This document shows, piece by piece, positions 54,926-64,000 of a stretch of 64,000 bases of DNA. The notes beneath the pieces are model-generated. The model was given only the letters and a program-made list of their open reading frames with translations. It ran no database searches and was not told the DNA's origin. Numbering within the stretch: position 1 is the first letter of the stretch; every line of letters begins with the position of its first letter. Both the position numbers and the translations under genes were made by a program. Origin of the DNA: Osmia lignaria lignaria (Eukaryota > Arthropoda > Insecta > Hymenoptera > Megachilidae); assembly GCF_051020975.1 (NCBI RefSeq), contig NC_135042.1, positions 1,194,888 through 1,258,887 on the forward strand, given 5' to 3'.

Positions 54926-55888
54926 AAAAATAATGAGGTTTAGAAAAGGAGCAGGAAGATGGAAAAAGACGAACTGGTGGTGGAAAGGGAAGAAAATAGA
55001 GGAGGTAAACCAGTTTAAATACCTAGGATATATGTTTAAAAGAAACGGAGGGAGTGAATTGCAGATAAAAGATAGGATTAACAAGACAGGGATAGTGATG
55101 AGACAGGTATGGGGGATAGGGAAAAGAAGAGGTAGGAGAAACTGGAAGAGAAGAATATGGTTATGGGACAAGTTAGTATGGACGGTTCTATCATACGGAG
55201 CAGAGGTGTGGGGATGGAGGGAATGCACGAGAGAGCCCTTAGGTGGACGCTAGGCGTGGACTGGTGCACACCAGGATACCTGCTGAGAGAAGAGCTACAA
55301 AGATGGAAAATGAGAATAAGAACGGGAAGGTTGGCATGGGGGTATGAGAGGAAACTGTGGGAAGGAAGAGGGGGGGAGCTGGCCAGGATCTGCTGGGAAC
55401 AGATAATAAGGGGTGAAACAGAGAGGGGAGAGAAAAGCAAATGGGAGGAGGAAAGAGAGAAGTTCTTCGAGGAAAGGGGAGGGGGATCAGGGAGGCTAGA
55501 AGAAAAAAGGAGCAGCGGTGAAATGGGATACGAAGAGTTTGAGGAGAGAGATAAACAGATGCAGGAAGAAGAGAGAAGGGAAAAGATAGTGGACTCAAGG
55601 TACAACAGATGGTACAAAGTCATAAAGGAGCCGGGGATACCGAAATACCTAGAGAAAGGGTGGAGGGAGGAAAGGTGGAGAAGAGTGGCCAGATTCAGGC
55701 TAGGAAATGAAGTGAAAGAGGCAAAATACTGGGAAAAGGAAGAAAAAAGGAAGTGCAGGGTAGGTGGATGGGAGGAAGAAACATGGGAACACGTTTGGGA
55801 AAGATGCGCTGCAGATGAAAAAAGAACGGGAGGATGGCAAGAGAAGGTACAGCAGATGCTAGGGGGAGATGGGGAAGGAGAGGAATGA
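54926..55888 (+). pseudogene. LINE B ORF2 C-terminal region
   Basis: The frame 54933-55253 has F-K-Y-L-G-Y-M-F-K-R-N-G-G-S and Y-G-A-E-V-W-G-W. After a frameshift near 55215, 55157-55888 gives V-D-W-C-T-P-G-Y-L-L-R-E-E-L and the terminal C-R-V-G-G-W-E-E-E-T-W-E-H-V-W-E-R-C. In LINE A the same position reads C-R-K-C, so LINE B has lost the second Cys of the C-x2-C-x8-H-x4-C motif. Confidence 0.82.
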
Positions 55889-56118
55889 ATGAAAGAGATA
55901 CAGAAATACAGGGGAGAAGAGGAGGGGGGAACATAGAGTAAGAGTAGGAAGAGCAGTGACAGAGGACGCCACAGAAGAGACACGCCACGAGGCACGAGAG
56001 AGGTTAGTGAGCACGTGCACGGACAAGGCGTTATTAAGATTGAGAGAAAGGACGCAAGAGATAAAAAGCGATAAAAAAGCAGAAAGGAAATTCTAGAAAA
56101 AGGAAAGAAAGAAGAGAA

Positions 56119-57000
56119 ATGGAGAATATGATTGAAATGGGAAAAGAAATAAGGAGGCTGAGAGAGGAGATAGAAAACCTGAGAGAAGAATTGAGGAGTT
56201 GGAGGTTAGAAGAGAAAAGAACAAAGGAAAAGGAAAAAGACAGGCGAGCCAAAGAAAGGGAGGATGATGAAGAAGAAGCAGCAGGGGAAAAGACAGACGG
56301 GAAGAACAAAGAAAATGAGGAACAGGACAACAAAGAAAAAGGAAACAGGGAAGGGAGGAGGGTAAAGAACACAAAAGAAGAAGAGCAAGAAGAGCCAGAG
56401 AAGAAGATGGAAGAAAAGGGGGAAAGCAGAAAAGACACAGAAGAAGGAGCGAAGGCAACCAAAGGAAGGGGAGGAGGATGGGGCACAAACATGATGACAA
56501 AGGAAATAGAAGAAAGAAGAGAGAGATGGATAAGAGAAGAAGAAAGAAGGAAAAGTATAAGAAGAGGAAAAAGCCTAGTATGGAAAGGTGTAGAAGGGGG
56601 GAGCCTAGAGGAGAGGCTAAAACATATCAAAATAATATTAGAAAAAGAATTAGGGGAAAAAGTGTCAATAAAAAGTGCAACAGAAAGAGAAGGGGAAGGG
56701 GGGAGGATAATAGTAATCACGGAGTTGGGGGAAGAAGACAATAGAAAAGAGATGGTGTGGATGAAAAATGGGATATGGGAAAGATGGAGGGTGGAAGTAG
56801 GCGAAGACCTAAGCAAGGAAGAAAGGAGATTAAAATGGATGATAAAAGAAAAAGCAAAAAAAGAAAGGGAGGCAGGCAGAAACGTGATGTACAATAGTAG
56901 AAGAATTTGGGTGGAGGGAGCAGAACTAAAGTGGAACGAGGATGAAAAAAGATGGGAAAAGATAACACTGAGGGAAAGGCTGGAAAGGGCAACGAAGTAG
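56119..57000 (+). CDS. LINE B ORF3 (ORF1-like, after RT)
   Basis: An uninterrupted 293-residue frame, 231 bp after the ORF2 end. The N-terminus is a coiled coil (M-E-N-M-I-E-M-G-K-E-I, then I-E-N-L-R-E-E-L). A Lys/Glu-rich middle follows, then K-S-L-V-W-K-G-V-E-G-G, I-I-L-E-K-E-L-G-E-K-V, a G-G-R-I-I-V-I-T-E-L strand and W-M-I-K-E-K-A-K-K-E-R-E, ending W-N-E-D-E-K-R-W. The order matches the ORF1 RRM plus C-terminal domain (W-K-I-R-R-I-A-K-E-E-R-E ... W-W-R-W-D-E). It is the only LINE B protein with no break. LINE A has the same ORF in the same place. Confidence 0.82.
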   Translation: MENMIEMGKEIRRLREEIENLREELRSWRLEEKRTKEKEKDRRAKEREDDEEEAAGEKTDGKNKENEEQDNKEKGNREGRRVKNTKEEEQEEPEKKMEEKGESRKDTEEGAKATKGRGGGWGTNMMTKEIEERRERWIREEERRKSIRRGKSLVWKGVEGGSLEERLKHIKIILEKELGEKVSIKSATEREGEGGRIIVITELGEEDNRKEMVWMKNGIWERWRVEVGEDLSKEERRLKWMIKEKAKKEREAGRNVMYNSRRIWVEGAELKWNEDEKRWEKITLRERLERATK

Positions 57001-57461
57001 AAGAAGAACAGAGAGGAAGAAGGGAAGAGGGAGAAGAAAGACAAGGAAACCAGGGACGAAGACCAAAGGAAGAAAAGACAAAGATAGAAGGGAGAGAAGA
57101 GAAAGAAGACTGAAGAGAAGGAAAGAAAACAAAAAACAAAGGGGAGAGAGACTGATAATAGTATGTTAATGAGGCTCAAGCAACGTGGTTAGGGAAGTAG
57201 AAGGTAGGGCAAAAAGTTAAAAATTTTTTATCCAGTTTAGGAGTTATGAGGGATAGATACCTGACTATGGGAGCATTTGAAGGTTCGTTTTGGGCGTATG
57301 AAACAAGAGAAAGTATAGGGAAAAGAGGGAGGGGTAAGGGAAATCAGCGGAGTAACGGCAAATGTAAAAGGAGACAAGGAAAAAGAATTGTGACAGGTTG
57401 GGGAACGCTCCTGGAAAAAGCGCCTTTGTATCCCGAAAGGGAAAGAATAAAATTCATTACA
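57001..57461 (+). other. LINE B 3' untranslated region
   Basis: Purine-rich for 150 bp after the ORF3 stop, then mixed sequence. AATAAA at 57446 lies 10-16 bp before the target duplication. No poly(A) or simple-repeat tail is seen. Confidence 0.6.
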
Positions 57462-57477
57462 TATTACTATATCTCCG

Positions 57478-57958
57478 TTGGACATAATGTAATATACTGA
57501 TTCCTTCCCCCAGATCAATGTACATTTAATAACAATATCATTAGCACTATATCTACATTCGATATAATGTAATATACTGATTCATTCCCACAGATCAATG
57601 TACATTTAATAATAATATCATTAGTACTATATCTACATACGATATAATGTAATATACTTATCCGTTCCCACAGATCAATGTACATTTAATAACAATATCA
57701 TTAGTACTATATCTACATTCGATATAATGTAATATACTGATTCATTCCCACAGATCAATGTACATTTAATAACAATATCATTATTACTATATCTACTTTA
57801 GATATGTAATATACACTTACAAACAATGCCATTATTACTATGTCTTCGTTGGGCATAATGTAATATACTGATTCCTTCGCCCAGATCAATGTACATTTAC
57901 TAACAATATCATTGTTACTATATCTACATTCGATATGTTATGTACATTTAATAACAAT
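57478..57958 (+). repeat. 80-bp satellite array (right block)
   Basis: Continues the satellite of 49237-51077 for about six units, with the same 80-bp period and the same CCCACAGATCAATGTACATT core. It breaks directly into ITS1-like sequence at about 57959. Confidence 0.88.
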
Positions 57959-58579
57959 TTCTTTTCGTCGCTCTCGTCCCCACGCTCCTACGCTTTGGTT
58001 GTTTCTTTGCCATCCGTGTTGCGATAAAAAGATTTCTCCATTGTCCAAAAAGGACGGATCGAGATTCCTCTTTCGAGAGGGAGAGAGAGGTACTTGCGGG
58101 TAACCTGGAATCTACGAAACACGCACCGTGGTGAGATTCGTGCGTCCGCCTGATCGATGTGTGTTGTTTACGGACCGGCTGAGAAGCGACGATAGCGAGT
58201 CTTTGAAAAACTATGTGTCCATTAGTTAGACCGATCGTCGCCGGCCGTGTGTCTGTTCGAATCTCGCAACCCACGATTCAGCGACAGGACGCGCGCTCGC
58301 ATTCCTTGTGTGCGTTTGTACTTTTCAAGGTTTTTAAATGTACTTTACGCCCGACCGTCGAGAGGAGCGTGCCACTGGGCGTTTCTCCAACGGTTTCCGT
58401 CTTTGGACGCGATCGTGTCGTCAACAATCGATCGAACAAATAAATAAATACGTTGGCAACGCCCGAATTCGCTCTCCCGCACGCGCCGGGTGGGAGAGTG
58501 ATGTGGGTATCGAATGTAATGCGTGTTAATAATGAAAATAACACTCTAAAGATCTAAAGAGTTTGAAATACAAAATTTT
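57959..58579 (+). other. ITS1 (partial) of rDNA
   Basis: The 620 bp before 5.8S that does not match the satellite. It is moderately GC-rich (CGTCGC, CGCGCTCGC blocks) and contains short open frames on both strands, none of which I call genes. No 18S sequence precedes it, so the unit is cut inside ITS1. Confidence 0.6.
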
Positions 58580-58742
58580 ACGATTACCCTGAAGGGTGGA
58601 TCACTTGGCTCGTGGGCCGATGAAGAACGCAGCTAATTGCGCGTCAACGTGTGAACTGCAGGACACATGAACATCGACATTTCGAACGCACATTGCGGTC
58701 CACGGATACAATTCCTGGACCACGCCTGGCTGAGGGTCGTTT
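58580..58742 (+). rRNA. 5.8S rRNA
   Basis: GGATCACTTGGCTCG, GATGAAGAACGCAGC, GTGAACTGCAGGACACATG, AACATCGACATTTCGAACG and CACGCCTGGCTGAGGGTCGT are the conserved 5.8S landmarks. Changes from the usual text are visible, such as GAAGGGTGG for GAACGGTGG and GGGCCGATG for GGGTCGATG. The ends are approximate. The changes and the broken flanks suggest a pseudogene copy. Confidence 0.88.
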
Positions 58743-60489
58743 TCTTAACAAAAGAGAACGTTGCTTGCGTTTGCTTCTCGAAAAAAGAGTAATTCATTTC
58801 TTTTTAAACATCTCGCCGTCGTTCAACGAAAGTAGAACGTTTCGGAGCGGGATTATCGAACGAAATTGAAAGAATGAATGAACGATAAACAAAGAAAGAG
58901 TCGCAACGTACGAGCGATAGTTGGGCAGTTCGTCGGCGTTTGTCGTGGAAACGATGTGACGAAAATCGCAACCGATACACTAAATGCAGGCCGTTAAAGG
59001 AGAGAAACAAATTTCGAAATATCTCTTCGAACTAGCACAAGTGCGTCACGGCGCGCGAGTCGTTCGTTAAAATTTATAAACGACCGCCCGTGAAAGCACC
59101 GAGTTCTCGGAAGATAATCTATAAAGATTCTCCATCCTGCTGGAAGTTATCGGATCGGCGCGATTGTTCACTTGTAGAAATCCACGCTCCCGACGTTGCC
59201 AGAAACGATATTTACGAAAGGTGTGTCAAAAATAAACGAAAGAAGCTCTCCTATAAATTTAGAAAAAGCAAACGAGTAAAATGTTTGAGATGATAATTTG
59301 CTGAAATGCAAGCTCGAATAGCCCCAGGGTTTCGAATGATTCCCCGCGCTTTATACATCTCTCTGTTTACAAACGGTGTATAAATGAAAGATCGCTTCAG
59401 ATGGGTCGTCGCTGTTTGACGCGCGATGCTGTTCCTTTTTTTTTGTCTGTCTGTGCGTTTAGCTTCGTTAAACAAGTTAAATGGTTAAAAAGCGTCGAAA
59501 AAGCGAATACACACGCGACAAGACAAATCTAACGAGTAAAGGAACGCTCCGCTCCAAGATAAAAATGGTTGTTTACAATCAATACAGCGTTTCGGTACCC
59601 TTGATCGTAGTCTGAAACTGTGTAACAAAAGAGAGGAAAGCGAATGGTGAAGGAACTTCGAAGCCTCCGTGGCGTGGCTAGAACTTGTGATAAAAGTATG
59701 TTTGCAGCAATTATGCATGCTCCCGTTAAAACAGCATTTCAATGTCTCGCATGGCTTAAAGCTCTAGGAAGCTTCAACATTTAGAATACATACGGACTAC
59801 TTCGTTTGTTAAAGATAAGCGAAGACCGCGCGACCATCGCTCGGTCGTCCAGTCCTCGAAAGTTTTGTTGCGTTCCAAAGAAGAGACAAATGGGGTTTAC
59901 CCTTGCGCTAAGGGGAGAAGAAGAGAAAAGCAGTTGTTAAATCTAAGAGGTGTGTGGAGTACATCGCGTGTTGGTTAAAATTGTTAAATGAAGTATACGC
60001 GAAATGTTCTCTCTCTCTCGCTCTTGCTTTTCCTCTTGCTTCCGTGGCGCTCGAAAAGAAGGGATGATAAATAAAGAAAAAGAAACCTATTCAAAATCTC
60101 TTGTGGAACAAAAAATAATACGGACGGACGTTAAAATTGAACCGAGACGAAATGGATCGTCTTGCGAGTTGTCTTCGCTTTGAAATTGTTAAAAATTGAT
60201 AAAAGCAATACGACGAAGCTGCAGTCCGCAAAATGTTTGAAGCAAAAAGGAAATAACACGAAAATAATGGGAACGTCGTGTCTCAACTTTTTTTTCCCTC
60301 TTGTGCGCGTTTCATCGAACGATAAATACAAATATTTTGAAACGAGAGAGGAGGAAAAATTGAATATGCGAAAGGTTGATTCACGCACAGATTCTCTACG
60401 TGTCTGCTTTTTTGCTTCTTTTCGTTTATTTTTTTTTTTTTTTGCATCGAGCATCATTATTCACCTTTCGATGAAACCAAAGAAATTGA
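58743..60489 (+). other. ITS2
   Basis: 1.75 kb between 5.8S and 28S. It is long for an ITS2 but within the range I would accept for Hymenoptera. It contains T-runs (60428-60444) and no supported ORF. Confidence 0.7.
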
Positions 60490-60833
60490 CGACCTCAGAG
60501 TAGGCGAGATTACCCGCTGAATTTAAGCATATTATTAAGCGGAGGAAAAGAAACTAACTAGGATTTCCTTAGTAGCGGCGAGCGAACAGTAATGAGCCCA
60601 GCACTGAATCCCGCGGTACCGCCGCTGGGAAATGTAGTGTTCAGGAGGATCCGTTTATCCCGAGACATCGAATTGCGTCCAAGTCCATCTTGAATGGGGC
60701 CATTTACCCATAGAGGGTGCCAGGCCCGTAGTGACCGGTACGCGTTTCGGGAGGATCTCTCCTTAGAGTCGGGTTGCTTGAGAGTGCAGCCCTAAGTGGG
60801 TGGTAAACTCCATCTAAGGCTAAATACAACCAC

Positions 60834-60875
<42 letters not shown>

Positions 60876-61600
60876 AACTTTGAAGAGAGAGTTCAAGAGT
60901 ACGTGAAACCGTTCAGGGGTAAACCTGAGAAACCCAAAAGATCGAATGGGGAGATTCATCGTCAACAACGCTGGCTCCCGTTGGTGCGCGATGCCCCGGA
61001 CGGACCTTCGGGTTCCATTAGCGAGGGCACACCACCTTCGGCGAACGTTCCGGCGAGGTAGTCATGCACTTCTCCCCTAGTAGAAGGTCGCGACCCGTTG
61101 CGTGTCGGTCTACGGTCCGAGGCGGAGCCTGTCCGTCAGTTTAACGGTGTTCGTGACAGACCCTCGGTTGCCTGGCCGACTGCGCGACGGTACTCAGACG
61201 GTATCGGGCCGCAACCAATCCATTTTCGAATGTGTGTGCGTCAGGACCGCCGCAAGCTAGGTCCAGTTATAATAACCCGGATGTACGGACTATGCGCCGT
61301 CCCCGGGTCTGGCCAGCTATTACCAGGAGGAGTCCTTGGACTGGCCAAGCTTTGAATTACCGGTCGGCGACGCTATTGCTTTGGATACTCTCAGGACCCG
61401 TCTTGAAACACGGACCAAGGAGTCTAACATGTGCTCGAGTCATTGGGATATAAATAAACCTAAAGGCGAAATGAAAGTGAATGTCATCCTCTGCGTCGAC
61501 CTAGGGAGGATGGGCCTCGTTACGATTAGGCCTCGCACTCCCGGGGCGTCTCGTTCTCATTGCGAGAAGAGGCGCACCTAGAGCGTACAGGTTGGTACCC
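60490..61600 (+). rRNA. 28S rRNA, 5' part (truncated, degenerate)
   Basis: It starts CGACCTCAGAGTAGGCGAGATTACCC-like and GAATTTAAGCAT, then TAGTAGCGGCGAGCGAAC, CCCAGCACTGAATCCCGCGG, GTGAGGGAAAGTTGAAAAG, CTTGAAACACGGACCAAGGAG and CGCACCTAGAGCGTACA. The expected continuation GAAAGATGGTG after ...GTTGG-ACCC is replaced at about 61600 by unrelated sequence. Visible C-to-T-like differences (GATTTCCTTAG for GATTCCCTTAG; AGCTATTACCAGGAGGAGTCC for the usual GTTAGCAGGCGG form) fit an unconstrained copy. Confidence 0.9.
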
Positions 61601-62499
61601 CCTTCCCCCTGCCCGCCGGTATCGGGCCGATGGAGGCGACGGAAAGAACCCCAAGAAGCGGACAACTCTCGAAGGAGCTACGAGGCCGGCGACAGTCCTT
61701 CAACCCTTCCAAAAGAAAGGAACAACGCGGGACTTCGGAAAATTGGACGAAGCTGCCCAGAAGTTTACAAACGCCCACCCGGAGCCATCTGTCGCCGAGC
61801 CCGAAGACCTCAGCCCACCCGTCGCCGCAGGAAATCCGTCAGCCCTATCGACCCCGATCACCGGCAGATCGACAATCGATAATCGATCTATCCCGTTGCC
61901 GGAAGAGGCCCCCTTCCTAGTCCCATCCCCTCCCTAAAACCATCCCGCGACGGTCTCGTCGTCGCAGCAGCGACGGCGAACCGTCATTGAGCCCTAGGCT
62001 ATCATAGCGAGCGAGTACGAATAGCGATTTGGGAGATTTATAGAGAATATTGAGTAGTGACGAGGCGAATTGTGTTTGAGTGCGAGAGAGTGCAACGAGT
62101 TTGGTGAGCCCCCTTAATTACCATAATTGTAAAAGGAGTGAGTTCGAGGCAACGGCAATCTTCGTCCGCGTATCGTTGACTCTTCAAAGATTTCTGTGTT
62201 TTGCGAATTCCCTTCGTCCAACCCCTATCAGTCCCGTCTACGAATCCTCCCACGCGTAACGTATACGAGCTTTCCTGAGAACCCTTCCTCCTACCCTGAG
62301 ATCTCTCCCAGCCCTAGACAATCATCCCAGCGTACTCCCCCGCGAATTATTGTATGGACGTAAGTGCCACGAGTCCCATCCCCTGTAGCGACCCCCATTC
62401 TACCCCTTTTACCACTTTCGATTTTGATCGCCACGAAAAGTGGCTGGCGCTCAACGCAAGTATAGATTTTGTACCGCAGAGTGAACGCCCAAGAGGGTC
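61601..62499 (+). other. Unassigned sequence at the 28S breakpoint
   Basis: Starts CCTTCCCCCTGCCCGCC, is GC-rich to about 61950 and continues with a 5'-UTR-like stretch. Two open frames start or pass through it: 61560-61937 (Pro-rich, beginning in 28S) and 62354-62554 (M-D-V-S-A-T-S-P, then D-R-H-E-K-W-L-A-L-N-A-S-I), the latter cut by the foldback at 62500. It may be the 5' end of a mobile element inserted in 28S, or a random junction. I do not recognise a family. Confidence 0.4.
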
Positions 62500-63141
62500 A
62501 CAAGATACGGCAGAAAACATTCGTATTTGTAACGATTGTATCAGAAGTTGGTAGCACTTCTGATGTACATGTATACTGCAATTCTCGAGAGACCACACTT
62601 AACTCGCGCAGCTCACTAGGTCTAGGGACATTTTTAATAACGTGTGTCATTCCTCTCTTCAGCTTGCTTTTTACTTTGCGATCATTTAAATGGTGGACAG
62701 AAATATATGACGTACGATAACTGATACACGATGATGGTATGGTAAAGATACACGATACAACGAAATTTCTATTATTTTTCAAAGAAAAAATTATATCACA
62801 CACGTTATTAAAAATGTCCCCAAACCTACTGAGCTGCGCGAGTTAAGTATGGTCTCTCGTGAACTGCAGTATAGTTAATCCGCAATGGGTATGTTGATTC
62901 CGTTGAATGTTGTTTATCACTTGAAATTATCAAATGGGTCAGTTGTCATATGTTGCCAACCCCTGAACTAGGATCTTCCTAGTAGAAGAAAAGTTTATAA
63001 TTTTGCGCCGCCTCCGAAAACTTTGAAATGTATTTGGTATCCTATTTAACGATTAAGTAGATATTATTAATAGCTATGAAATATTGGTATAAATGAAATC
63101 GAAATTATTTTACACTTTTTAGTGCATTTCGAAGTCGGATG
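62500..63141. mobile_element. Foldback FB, right half only
   Basis: It begins abruptly at GATACGGCAGAAAACATTCG, runs through the central CACGAGAGACC, CATTTAAATGGTGGACAG and the reverse arm (GCGCCGCCTCCGAAAAC, ACGATTAAGTAG, GTATAAATGAAA), and ends TTTCGAAGTCGGA. The left arm is missing. Its best match for the missing half is 33228-33650. Text to 63300 continues with the same tail that precedes the foldback at 14.1 kb, inverted. Confidence 0.65.
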
Positions 63142-63374
63142 TTTTTTTTGTTAAAAATTATTTTATTTCACACTTTTTAGTGGAATTAGATGAACGAACA
63201 ATATTTGTAGGATGCCGTTATATGGTTTTCCGTTCTTAATAGTTAAGTAACGATCAAATACAGGTGTTTAATAATAAAAAAAGGAAGTACAACGAATACC
63301 ATTTTTTTTTATAAATGACTAATTTTATTTTGTTTAATATTTAATAAAAACTCAGTTGCACTATGTTACCCCTA

Positions 63375-63401
<27 letters not shown>
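63375..63401 (+). repeat. Poly-C tract (27 C)
   Basis: Twenty-seven C in a row, on the minus strand a G run within the second exon of the Gln-rich cassette. The other copy has no such tract. Confidence 0.9.
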
Positions 63402-63405
<4 letters not shown>

Positions 63406-63860
63406 CCCCCTCAGGCGCCTCGATCTCCCAGCCGCTACTCCTCTCTCTGTCATGTAAAATTGAAATTATTAGATATGTATTTTTAACAAAATATTATTAT
63501 TATAAATATTTGCCCTTATATTGAACAACAGAGATGTTCTGATAAGGGCAATATTGTATTCCTCTGTACGAGGCAAGAATTCATAGTATAATAAAGAATA
63601 ATCTGTAATACATACTTCGCGGTGGCCTCGCAATTCCCTGCGCCTCCTTCTTCTCCTGCTCCTGAGGGAGGGGCTCCTCCCTCGGTTCGTCGCCCTGTCC
63701 ATGCTGAGGGAGGAGCTCCTCCCTCAATTGTAGTAATTGTTGCTCTTGTTGTTGCTGCAGCTGTTGCTGTAGCAGCTGCATTTGCCGCTGATGCTGCTCG
63801 TTTTGCTGCTGCAGCAACAGCTGCACGTCCCGCACCAATTTTTGATCTGAAAGAGAAATA
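63402..63860 (-). CDS. Gln-rich spliced cassette, inverted copy
   Basis: On the minus strand the acceptor is at about 63860 (TTTCTCTTTCAG), exon A follows to about 63624 (...CGCGAA|GTATGT), and the second acceptor (TTTACATGACAG) lies at about 63450. Exon A starts at the same codon phase as at 13614 (at-CAA) and encodes a Gln-rich stretch, L-R-E-E-L-L-P-Q and P-R-E-E-P-L-P-Q, then a basic end. Exon B starts K-R-G-V-A-A-G and reads R-R-L-R before running into the poly-G tract. The frame is open across all parts. Confidence 0.5.
63661..63727. repeat. Two near-palindromes in the inverted Gln-rich copy
   Basis: At 63704-63727 the arms CTGAGGGAG and CTCCCTCA face each other and are almost perfect. 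At 63661-63685 CCTGAGGGAGG faces CCTCCCTCGG. They correspond in position to 13673-13739. Confidence 0.7.
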
Positions 63861-64000
63861 AAATGCATATATATATATATTGTATTTCAATTTTAATGAT
63901 CCTTCGCTTCCGGTTTGTAATAATATGATCCTTCTTTCATTTCGATCCTTCGTATTGTAGGTTAACCAACAGAAGTTTGTTTTTTTACGACTTGTATTTT
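63861..64000. other. AT-rich right edge
   Basis: Includes an (AT)n tract near 63868. It is presumably intron upstream of the Gln-rich exon on the minus strand. Nothing else is seen. Confidence 0.3.

Larger units (their letters stand above)
51078..57461 (+). mobile_element. LINE B, full-length APE-type non-LTR retrotransposon
   Basis: The target duplication TATTACTATATCTCCG (16 bp) at 51062-51077 and 57462-57477 bounds the element in the 80-bp satellite. The 6384 bp begin GGGGGAGTTCCG and end AATAAAATTCATTACA with an AATAAA but no long poly(A). ORF1 (51406-52562), ORF2 (about 52563-55888) and a third ORF (56119-57000) follow each other. A purine-rich plus strand explains the long charged proteins and the antisense open frames. 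ORF2 has a stop at 53762 and later frameshifts, so this copy is probably dead. Confidence 0.92.

Noticed and set aside
51182..57179. Long Ser/Leu/Phe-rich minus-strand frames in LINE B (for example 51201-52373, 56034-57179)
   Set aside because: Antisense shadows of the LINE B ORFs, caused by strong purine bias on the plus strand.
58213..58544. Short ORFs in ITS1
   Set aside because: They lie in a spacer between rRNA genes, on both strands, with no motif.
61098..61581. Open frames inside 28S
   Set aside because: 28S sequence explains the region; the frames are incidental.
61587..62499. Canonical R1 or R2 insertion
   Set aside because: The breakpoint is far upstream of the R1/R2 target sites in 28S, and no R1 or R2 protein motif is visible. 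Only a loose R-element hypothesis is kept as a finding.

Overview
The window is a dense, nested graveyard of transposable elements carrying one broken piece of ribosomal DNA. I found no host protein-coding gene that I can defend. The organism is an arthropod, most likely a hymenopteran insect: the 5.8S and 28S rRNA text reads like aculeate Hymenoptera, the background is AT-rich, and the LINE proteins (highly charged ORF1, endonuclease-RT with a C-terminal Cys/His motif) resemble families I know from ants and bees. This is recognition by eye, not a database match.

Layout. 1-1043: inverted fragment of a Helitron 5' region. 1044-10745: minus-strand Ty3/gypsy element (3' LTR, polypurine tract, two small ORFs, integrase, RNase H, RT, end of protease), split by a 2.76 kb solo LTR inserted between RNase H and integrase; its gag side is lost at a junction with an unrelated LTR fragment. 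10.7-26.5 kb: solo LTRs, foldback elements, a Gln-rich spliced cassette and a second gypsy-type gag remnant (16.1-19.6 kb, minus). 26.5-31.6 kb: 5'-truncated LINE on the minus strand (LINE A). 31.6-37.5 kb: foldbacks and LTRs. 37.5-47.1 kb: decayed Helitron (repeat-rich N-terminus, DUF6570-like, OTU-like, Rep, start of the helicase), broken by two solo LTRs and one further insert. 47.1-51.1 kb: a 321-bp tandem repeat and an 80-bp satellite. 51078-57461: complete LINE (LINE B) with a 16-bp target duplication inside the satellite. 57.96-61.6 kb: partial ITS1, 5.8S, ITS2 and the first 1.1 kb of 28S. The right end holds a 0.9 kb unassigned piece that begins where 28S breaks, half a foldback, and an inverted copy of the Gln-rich cassette.

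Four signals stand out. First, the 2.76 kb LTR family carries five copies of a three-way-junction RNA-like motif; the outer stems differ in sequence but all pair, and several paired positions vary compatibly between copies. Second, both LINEs have a third ORF after the RT ORF that resembles ORF1 (RRM plus C-terminal domain). Third, the gypsy RNase H runs into a roughly 340-residue Lys/Arg-rich tail containing five 25-residue tandem repeats. Fourth, a Gln-rich cassette with conserved splice-like sites and in-frame near-palindromes occurs twice in opposite orientation. At least seven LTR insertions retain exact or near-exact 4-bp target duplications and no internal region, so deletion by LTR recombination has dominated here.
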